Source: DASUFI01 sp036274635
Lineage (GTDB): Bacteria; Planctomycetota; B15-G4
Direction: 5' to 3'
Assembly (NCBI GenBank): GCA_036274635.1
Contig: DASUFI010000334.1
Location: 1 to 5,950 of the forward strand
DNA: 5,950 nt
Shown: piece after piece, positions 1 to 4,853 of the stretch
How the letters are laid out: every line of letters starts with the position of its first letter
Numbering within the stretch: position 1 is the first letter of the stretch
The notes under the pieces: model-generated
What the model was told of the DNA's origin: nothing
Seen by the model: only the letters and a program-made list of their open reading frames with translations
The model's database searches: none
Translations under genes and position numbers: made by a program

Positions 1-1059
1 CTCCTCCTCCGTGTCCGGACCGGCGGACGGCGGCGGCGCCGGGCGCGCGCGGGTGGGCAGCGGCGGATAGCGGCCATCCCAGCCAGGCTCGAGCCGGCGG
101 ATGCGCTCCTCCAGCGGCGGATGCGACGCGAACCAGTCGCCCCGGCTCTCCGCCAGCAGCATGTGGCTGACGAGCGCGGCCGCGGGCGCGCGCAGCTGCC
201 CGCCGCCCGCCAGGCTGCCGATGCGCTTGAGCGCGCCGGCGAGCCCGCCCGGGTTGCGCGTGAACTGCACCGCCGCCGCGTCGGCCAGGTACTCGCGCTG
301 CCGGCTCACTGCAGCCTTGATGAGGTTGGCGAAGAACATGCCCACGAAGCCGAGGACCAGCAGCGCCAGCCCGATGGCGACGATGAGCGCCAGCCCGCCG
401 CCCTTCTTCCCGCCGCCGCGCGCGTAGCGCAGGCTGCGCAGGATGATCTGCCCCAGCAGGCCGATGACGAGCAGCCCGTGCACCCAGCCGATGAGGCGCA
501 GGTTGAGGGACATGTCGCCGTTCAGGATGTGGCTGAACTCGTGGGCCACGACGCCCTGCAGCTGCTCGCGGTCCAGCAGCCGCACGGCGCCGGCGGTGAT
601 GCCCAGCACCGCGTCGCCCGTGGTGAAGCCGGCGGCGAAGGCGTTGACGCCCTGCTCGTCGGGCAGGACATAGACGTCCGGCACGGGCAGGCCCGAGGCC
701 AGGGCCATTTCCTCCACCACGTTGAGCAGGCGCCGGCCGTCCTCGTCGGCGTTGCCGCCGTGCAGGTGCACGCCGCCCAGCTGCTCGGCCAGCGCGCGTC
801 CGCCGCGGCGCAGCTGGGCCGACTTGTACAGGCTGCCGCCCACGACCACCGCCAGCACGGCGAGGCCCGTGGCGACGAAGACCAGCGTGGTGTCGGGCGC
901 GTGGCCCTGCCCGTGCCGCGGCAGGTCGCGGTTGGCCAGCAGGATGAGGGCCACGACCGCCTGCACGCCCAGCACCGTGCCCACGACCGCTGCGCCGAAG
1001 AGCAGCACCAGGCCCAGCGTGCGCCGGCGCGCCGCGTCCTGGCTCTCGAAGAAGTTCAC
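1..1059 (-). CDS. M48-family (HtpX-like) membrane zinc metalloprotease, C-terminus cut by window edge
   Basis: This gene reads open from a GTG at 1059 to the window edge: 353 codons without a stop, with the C-terminus missing. The product starts VNFFESQDAARRRT, the usual N-terminus of the M48 proteins encoded next to LemA. Hydrophobic segments lie at about residues 15-42 and 59-76. The zinc site HEFSH is at 173-177, followed by NGD. Further membrane-like stretches lie at about 190-210 and 223-248. EYLAD at 256-260 should supply the third zinc ligand, Glu256, and SHPPLEERIRRLEP at 312-325 is the conserved end of the peptidase domain. By family it is an inner-membrane protease with a cytoplasmic active site, probably acting in membrane-protein quality control; its substrate is unknown. 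A Pro/Ala-rich stretch and an acidic run follow residue 326, so the protein extends past the length of plain HtpX (about 290 residues). Its start overlaps the lemA stop by four bases (GTGA), which implies translational coupling. I am confident of the family but not of the name htpX. Confidence 0.9.
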   Translation of the reverse strand, partial: MNFFESQDAARRRTLGLVLLFGAAVVGTVLGVQAVVALILLANRDLPRHGQGHAPDTTLVFVATGLAVLAVVVGGSLYKSAQLRRGGRALAEQLGGVHLHGGNADEDGRRLLNVVEEMALASGLPVPDVYVLPDEQGVNAFAAGFTTGDAVLGITAGAVRLLDREQLQGVVAHEFSHILNGDMSLNLRLIGWVHGLLVIGLLGQIILRSLRYARGGGKKGGGLALIVAIGLALLVLGFVGMFFANLIKAAVSRQREYLADAAAVQFTRNPGGLAGALKRIGSLAGGGQLRAPAAALVSHMLLAESRGDWFASHPPLEERIRRLEPGWDGRYPPLPTRARPAPPPSAGPDTEEE

Positions 1060-1649
1060 GTCGCGAGGCCGAGCACCGGCGCCGCGGCGATGCCGGGCTC
1101 GTAGCTCAGCAGCGCGGCCGGGGTGCCGTGCCCGAAGGCGCCCGCCAGCAACGAGGCCGGGAAGACCTGGCGTGCGGTGTTGTACTCGGTGGCCGCATCG
1201 TTGTAGTGCTGGCGCGCGAAGGCCACGCGGTTCTCGGTGCTGGTCAGCTCCTCGGCCAGCCGGCGCATCTGGACGTCGGCCTTCAGCTCCGGGTAGCGCT
1301 CGGCCAGGGCGAAGACGCGCCCGAGCGCCGCGCCCAGCGCCGACTCGGCGCCGGCGAGGCCCTGCATGGCCGCCGCCGTGCCCGGAGCCGCCGCCGCCGC
1401 GCGCAGCGAGTCCAGCGCCGCGCCGCGGGCCGCGATGACCGCCTGCAGCGTCTCGCGCTCGTGCGCGAGGTAGCCCTTGGCCGTCTCGACCAGGTTGGGG
1501 ATCAGGTCGTAGCGGCGCTTGAGCTGGACATCGATCTGCGCGAAGGCATTGGCGTAGCGGTTGCGTAGCGTGACGAGGCGGTTCCAGATGGCGACCGCCC
1601 ACGCCACGACGAGCACCAGCGCGACGATGGCCACCTGCAGCGCGATCAC
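1056..1649 (-). CDS. lemA: LemA family protein
   Basis: This gene encodes 197 residues from a GTG at 1649. The protein opens with one hydrophobic segment (residues 2-22) and a short NRLVTLRNRY stretch, then a soluble, mostly helical body. The LemA signature runs from residue 35 to 64: AFAQIDVQLKRRYDLIPNLV and a GYLAHE segment. Further family motifs are YPELKAD at 119-125, LTSTENRVAFARQHYND at 135-151, and the EYN before a VFPASL segment at 155-168. LemA proteins are membrane-anchored helical bundles with the N-terminus outside; their biochemical role is unsettled. The coupled M48 protease immediately downstream is a recurrent arrangement and suggests a shared envelope function. A GGGG run eight bases before the GTG (minus strand of 1658-1661) is the only nearby ribosome-binding candidate, and an AGAGGGG lies further up. 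The nrdJb stop is 39 bases upstream with no terminator between, so co-transcription with nrdJ is likely. Residues 83-94 are very Ala-rich, and the last 20 or so show no family motif. Confidence 0.92.
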   Translation of the reverse strand: MIALQVAIVALVLVVAWAVAIWNRLVTLRNRYANAFAQIDVQLKRRYDLIPNLVETAKGYLAHERETLQAVIAARGAALDSLRAAAAAPGTAAAMQGLAGAESALGAALGRVFALAERYPELKADVQMRRLAEELTSTENRVAFARQHYNDAATEYNTARQVFPASLLAGAFGHGTPAALLSYEPGIAAAPVLGLAT

Positions 1650-1688
1650 GCCGCGAGCCCCGCCGCCCCTCTCATGCCGGCGCTCTCC

Positions 1689-2663
1689 TCAGCCGCACTC
1701 CGTGAAGCCGCACGAGTGGCACTTCACGCAGCCCTCCTCGAAGGAGAGCTGGCTGCCGCAGTCGTTGCACGCGCCCTGCACGCGCGACTCGTCCTGGCCC
1801 TTGCGCCCCGCGCCGCTGGAGGCGGCGATGAGGGCGGAGAGGCGCCGGCGGTCCAGCTCGGGCGGCAGGTCGGCGTCGCGTGCCTCGGCCACTCCCAGCG
1901 GCAGCTCGTCCGCGGCCGGCGCGCGCGCCGTCGTGGCCGCGCCCGCCGAGCGCGCCGTGTAGTACTTCTCGAGGGCCTTGCCGATGGCGTCGCTGCACGA
2001 GGAGATCTTGCCGTCCTCGCCCCAGGCCGGACGGTGGCAGGAGATGCCCTTGAGCTGCTTGATGAGCGGCTCGACCGACGCGCCGCAGCGCAGCGCGTAG
2101 CTGATGAGGCGGCCGATGGCCTCGTTCTGGCTGGCCGCGCAGCCGCCGGCCTTGCCCATGTGGTTGAAGAGCTCGAAGGGCTGGCCTTCGGCGTCCTCGT
2201 TGATGGTGACGTAGAGGTTGCCGCAGCCCGTGTTCATGCGCACGGTGTGCCCGCCGGTGACCGACGGCCGCGGGCGCGGGACGAGCGTGGGGTCGACCGC
2301 CTCGGGATGCGCGGCGTGCGCCTCGCGCGCGGCGGCCGCGGCCAGCGCCGCCAGCACGGCGGGCCGCCGCAGCCGCGGCCCGATCTCGCGCGCGTAGAAC
2401 TTGTGCTCGAGGCCGTCGGCCAGGCGCAGCCCGAGCTCGCCCGCCTCGTCCACGAGGAAGCGGCGCGCGGACTCGTGCGCCTCGCTCGCCGCCCGCAGCG
2501 CGGCCAGCGCGGTGGTGTCGGCGCGCTCGACCGCCTCCCAGTCGACCGCGCGCCAGGCGACGACGACCGCGGCGGCCTTGTCCTTGGCCTCGCGCTCCAG
2601 GCTCTCGGTGGGCGCGGCCGGCGCCACTCCCTCGGTGATGCGGGCCCCATTGCTATGACTCAC
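1689..2663 (-). CDS. nrdJb: Class II ribonucleotide reductase second subunit: TSCPD domain plus C-terminal redox tail
   Basis: This gene encodes 324 residues from a GTG at 2663, chosen because GGAGGA lies seven bases upstream. Residues 138-235 form the TSCPD domain normally found at the end of single-chain NrdJ: HTVRMNTGCGNLYVTIN, the PFELFNHMGKAGGC segment, NEAIGRLISYALR, and IKQLKGISC followed by SSCSDAI. A variable Ala/Pro linker (about 236-290) leads to a cysteine-rich tail at 299-323 spaced C-x2-C-x9-C-x2-C-x2-C-x4-C. In class II reductases such a tail carries the cysteines that re-reduce the active-site disulfide and may also bind zinc. Residues 1-135 are predicted largely helical and Ala/Glu/Arg-rich, with LEREAKDKAAAVVVAW, an ARRFLVDEAGELG segment and GLEHKFYAREIGPRL; I do not recognise this domain. 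The gene follows the nrdJa stop by three bases, in the same frame. The product probably assembles with NrdJa in the cytoplasm to complete the reductase. The TSCPD and tail assignment is firm; the subunit role is inferred from the context. Confidence 0.9.
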   Translation of the reverse strand: MSHSNGARITEGVAPAAPTESLEREAKDKAAAVVVAWRAVDWEAVERADTTALAALRAASEAHESARRFLVDEAGELGLRLADGLEHKFYAREIGPRLRRPAVLAALAAAAAREAHAAHPEAVDPTLVPRPRPSVTGGHTVRMNTGCGNLYVTINEDAEGQPFELFNHMGKAGGCAASQNEAIGRLISYALRCGASVEPLIKQLKGISCHRPAWGEDGKISSCSDAIGKALEKYYTARSAGAATTARAPAADELPLGVAEARDADLPPELDRRRLSALIAASSGAGRKGQDESRVQGACNDCGSQLSFEEGCVKCHSCGFTECG

Positions 2664-2666
2664 GGC

Positions 2667-4691
2667 TCATTCCTCCAGCAGCATGTCCACGATGGCGTCC
2701 TTCTCGGCCTTCTCCGAGCGCGCCGGGGCGGCCTGGGCGCCCTGGGCCGCCGCGGTCTCCGGCTTGGCCGACTTCTCGTCCAGCGCCATGGGCTGGCCAG
2801 CGCGGCTGTTGTCGCGGTAGACGGTGATGCCCTTGCAGCCCGTCTCGTAGGCCAGCAGGTAGGCGCGCTCGACCTCGGCCGCGGTGGCGTCCGCGGAGAA
2901 GTTGATCGTCTTGCTCACGGCGGCGTCGGTGTGCGTCTGCCACGCGGCCTGCATGCGCACGTGCCACTCGGGCGAGACGTCGCGGGCCGAGCGGAAGGTG
3001 CGGCGCAGCCCCTCGGGCAGGCGCACGGGGCAGCCCTCGAGCGTGCCCTTCTCGCAGGCGTGCTCGACGATGCGGTCGATGTCCTCCTGCGCGAGGCCCG
3101 CCTCCTGCAGCCGCTCGAGGAAGATCGGGTTGATCTCGTACATGACCGTGGCGCGGCCCGCGCTGTCCTTCATGACCTGGCGCTTGAAGGCCAGGCTGAA
3201 GATGGGCTCGATGCCGCCGCTGCAGCCGCCGATGATCGAGATGGTGCCCGTGGGCGCGATGGTCACGCAGTGCGCGTTGCGCATCTTGCGTCCCAGCACC
3301 TTGTCCCAGCGGCTGCCCTGCCAGTTCTTGAAGCAGCCCTTCTCCTCGGCCAGGCGCGTGTCCTCGTCCCAGGCCTCCTTCTGGATGAAGGCGCCCAGGC
3401 TGTCGGCGAGCTCCAGCGCCTCGCTGCTGTCATAGGCGATGTCCAGCTTGAAGAGCAGGTCGGCCCAGCCCATGACCCCCAGGCCGATCTTGCGATTGGC
3501 CCGGCACATCTCGTCGATCTCCTTGGTGGGGTAGTTGTTGGCCTCCACCACGTTGTCGAGGAAGCGCACGCAGGTACGCACGGTGTCGGCCAGGCGCGAA
3601 AAGTCGATGCTGCCGCGGCCGCTCTCGCCGGTGGCCGGCGGCACGTGGAAGGCCGCGAGGTTGAGGCTGCCGAGGTTGCACGCCTCGTAGGGCAGCAGCG
3701 GCTGCTCGCCGCAGGGGTTGGTGCTGTTCATCTGGCCGACGTTGGGCGTCGGGTTGTACTCGTTGACGCGGTCGATGAAGATCAGCCCCGGCTCGCCCGA
3801 CTGCCAGGCCTTCTGCACGATGAGGTCGAAGACCTCGCCCGTGGTCCACCAGGCGGCCTTGTCCGCCACCGGCTTGGCCGGCGCCTCGTAGTCCGCGCGG
3901 TTGTCCGACTTGCGCAGCCAGCCCTGGCGGCCGTCGTGCGGGTTCACCACGACGTGCAGGCCCTGGCGGTCCTTCTGCACGCGCTCCATGAACTCGTCCG
4001 GCACGGTGCAGGAGAGGTTGTAGTTGGTGACCTTGCTGAGGTCCTCCTTGATGCGGATGAACTGCAGCACGTCCGGGTGGTCGATGCGCATGGTGCCCAT
4101 GTTGGCGCCGCGCCGGAACGCGCCCTGCTGGATGGCGTCGGTGACCGCCGAGAGCATCTTGAGGAAGGAGAGCGGCCCCTCGGTGGTGCCGCCCGAGCTC
4201 TTGACGATGGAGCCCGCCGGCCGCAGGTGCGAGAGGTCCACGCCCGTGCCGCCGCCGGCGCGCTGCACCAGCGCGATCTGGCGCGCGGTCTCCATGATGT
4301 CCGCGATGCTGTCCTCAAGCGGCAGGACGAAGCAGGCCGAGAGCATGCCCAGCGGCCGCCCGGCGTTCATCAGGGTGGGCGAGTTGGGCATGAAGCGCCG
4401 GTCCCACATGACCTCGAAGAACTTGCGGCTCCAGGGCCCGCGCGCGTGCACGGGCTCGGCGGTGGCGACGTGCTCGGCCACGCGCTGGAAGAGCTGCACG
4501 GGCGTCTCGTCGAGATGGCCCCGCTCGTCCTTCTTCAGATAGCGGTTCTGGAGGACACGCAGGGCGTTCTCCGAGAAGTCGCCGTTGACCGGATCGGCCG
4601 GGTGGCCGGCCTCGGCCAGCACCGTGATCCGGCGCGCCGGCGCGACGCCGGGGCTGCTCTTGTCCTGCGGACGCTCCACGCGCTCACTCAT
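2667..4691 (-). CDS. nrdJ: Adenosylcobalamin-dependent (class II) ribonucleotide reductase, catalytic subunit
   Basis: This gene encodes 674 residues of the class II reductase barrel (called nrdJa here), which converts ribonucleotides to deoxyribonucleotides using adenosylcobalamin to make a thiyl radical. The family N-terminus NALRVLQNRYLKKD is at 42-55, with ETPVQLFQRVA at 62-72. MPNSPTLMNAG is at 101-111 and LSACFVLPLEDS at 117-128, where Cys120 is the first redox cysteine. RAGGGTGVDLSHLRP lies at 144-158. NPCGEQPLLPYEACNLGS at 325-342 holds Asn325, the radical Cys327, Glu329 and the second redox Cys338. APTGTISIIGGCSGGIEP at 479-496 is the substrate-phosphate loop, and the barrel closes with GCKGITVYRD at 618-627. 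The TSCPD domain and C-terminal cysteine tail of single-chain homologues are absent here and are encoded by the next gene. Only about 40 residues precede the first motif, so there is no ATP-cone. After a Lys/Ala/Glu linker (631-674) the protein ends in IVDMLLEE. The start could also be the TTG at 4700, which sits better relative to GGAGGG (4705-4710). Expression is probably under NrdR control (see the upstream sites). Confidence 0.96.
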   Translation of the reverse strand: MSERVERPQDKSSPGVAPARRITVLAEAGHPADPVNGDFSENALRVLQNRYLKKDERGHLDETPVQLFQRVAEHVATAEPVHARGPWSRKFFEVMWDRRFMPNSPTLMNAGRPLGMLSACFVLPLEDSIADIMETARQIALVQRAGGGTGVDLSHLRPAGSIVKSSGGTTEGPLSFLKMLSAVTDAIQQGAFRRGANMGTMRIDHPDVLQFIRIKEDLSKVTNYNLSCTVPDEFMERVQKDRQGLHVVVNPHDGRQGWLRKSDNRADYEAPAKPVADKAAWWTTGEVFDLIVQKAWQSGEPGLIFIDRVNEYNPTPNVGQMNSTNPCGEQPLLPYEACNLGSLNLAAFHVPPATGESGRGSIDFSRLADTVRTCVRFLDNVVEANNYPTKEIDEMCRANRKIGLGVMGWADLLFKLDIAYDSSEALELADSLGAFIQKEAWDEDTRLAEEKGCFKNWQGSRWDKVLGRKMRNAHCVTIAPTGTISIIGGCSGGIEPIFSLAFKRQVMKDSAGRATVMYEINPIFLERLQEAGLAQEDIDRIVEHACEKGTLEGCPVRLPEGLRRTFRSARDVSPEWHVRMQAAWQTHTDAAVSKTINFSADATAAEVERAYLLAYETGCKGITVYRDNSRAGQPMALDEKSAKPETAAAQGAQAAPARSEKAEKDAIVDMLLEE
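2671..2676 (-). promoter_or_regulatory. Strong Shine-Dalgarno for nrdJb inside the nrdJa 3' end
   Basis: The minus strand reads GGAGGA here, seven bases before the GTG at 2663. It lies within the last codons of nrdJa (Leu-Leu-Glu-Glu-stop). It decides the nrdJb start and argues that nrdJb is translated by its own initiation, probably coupled to termination of nrdJa. Confidence 0.75.
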
Positions 4692-4704
4692 CTCGACCAA
4701 GGGT

Positions 4705-4710
4705 CCCTCC
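4705..4710 (-). promoter_or_regulatory. Shine-Dalgarno candidate for nrdJa that questions the ATG start
   Basis: The minus strand reads GGAGGG. The spacing to the ATG at 4691 is 13 bases, which is long. The spacing to an in-frame TTG at 4700 is only four bases (five to six if GGGAGG is taken as the pairing segment). The true start may therefore be the TTG, adding three residues. The longer reading up to an ATG at 4835 is unlikely because it would translate the hairpin leader and has no family similarity. Confidence 0.5.
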
Positions 4711-4766
4711 CACACGAAAAGGCGGCCACCGATCCCCGCCGAGGACCGGGCTGCCGGAATTGCCAA

Positions 4767-4805
4767 GGCCCCCAACCGCTGGGGCCCTGCTGGCAGCAAG
4801 GCCCC
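4767..4805 (-). repeat. Three-arm GC repeat able to form two mutually exclusive hairpins in the nrdJa leader
   Basis: On the minus strand the arms come in the order GGGGCC (4805-4800), GGCCCC (4786-4781) and GGGGCC (4772-4767). The middle arm can pair with the first or with the third. Pairing with the first gives a six-base stem continued by a U-G pair and UGCU/AGCA around a GCC loop, about 11 pairs in all. Pairing with the third gives a six-base stem with an eight-base loop, AGCGGUUG. The outer arms lie in a nine-base direct repeat, CAAGGCCCC on the plus strand, at 4764-4772 and 4797-4805. No U-tract follows either stem, so neither is a classical terminator. The element sits between murB and nrdJa and may act as a leader switch or a read-through barrier. 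The pairing is seen directly; the role is inferred. Confidence 0.55.
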
Positions 4806-4817
4806 TAGATATTGCGG
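4802..4817 (-). promoter_or_regulatory. Probable NrdR box (proximal)
   Basis: The minus strand reads CCGCAATATCTAGGGG. Against the known NrdR box (acaCwAtATaTwGtgt, from memory) the core CAATATCTAG matches all six strongly conserved positions (C, A, A, T, T, G). It overlaps the candidate -10 element of the promoter for nrdJa, a classic target of the NrdR repressor. The outer three bases on each side match poorly, so a chance AT-rich palindrome cannot be excluded. Confidence 0.55.
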
Positions 4818-4835
4818 TTGGAGGGTACCAATCAA
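4806..4835 (-). promoter_or_regulatory. Candidate sigma-70-like promoter for nrdJa
   Basis: The minus strand has TTGATT (4835-4830) as a -35 candidate and TATCTA (4811-4806) as a -10 candidate, 18 bases apart. Matches to consensus are four of six and three of six. It is the most AT-rich patch of the 162-base gap between murB and nrdJa, just past the murB stop. The predicted start of transcription, near 4799, would leave a leader of about 110 bases. The candidate -10 lies inside the better NrdR-like box. Confidence 0.4.
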
Positions 4836-4849
4836 GCGAAATGCGGAAA
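4834..4849 (-). promoter_or_regulatory. Possible second NrdR box (distal, degenerate)
   Basis: The core on the plus strand, CGAAATGCGG (4837-4846), matches five of the six conserved NrdR-box positions. It starts exactly 32 bases from the core of the proximal box (4805-4814). NrdR boxes usually occur as pairs about three helical turns apart, and this spacing is the main argument for the site; its sequence alone would not be convincing. Confidence 0.35.
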
Positions 4850-4853
4850 TCCT

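Noticed and set aside
121..1104. Plus-strand open frame antisense to the M48 protease
   Set aside because: No recognisable protein; the minus strand carries HEFSH, EYLAD and family-typical membrane segments.
2259..2798. Intein remnants at the nrdJa/nrdJb junction, as in the Pseudomonas split enzyme
   Set aside because: No Cys-started N-intein block or His-Asn-Cys/Ser junction is visible, and the NrdJb N-terminus looks helical rather than the beta-rich intein fold.
4781..4805. Intrinsic terminator of murB
   Set aside because: The stem is strong but is followed by GC-rich sequence with no U-tract.
1674..4808. Long plus-strand open frame of about 1044 codons antisense to nrdJa and nrdJb
   Set aside because: The translation is an Ala/Arg/Leu/Gly/Val/His-rich string without motifs, and the minus strand here encodes unmistakable conserved proteins. 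In very GC-rich DNA, antisense frames often lack stops.
4692..4835. Upstream in-frame ATG extending NrdJa by 48 residues
   Set aside because: The extension would translate the hairpin leader and lacks any NrdJ similarity; a ribosome-binding sequence lies near the downstream start.
4692..4853. Cobalamin riboswitch upstream of the B12-dependent reductase
   Set aside because: I find no GCCACTG-type B12 box on the minus strand, and the gap is shorter than a typical cobalamin riboswitch of around 200 bases.
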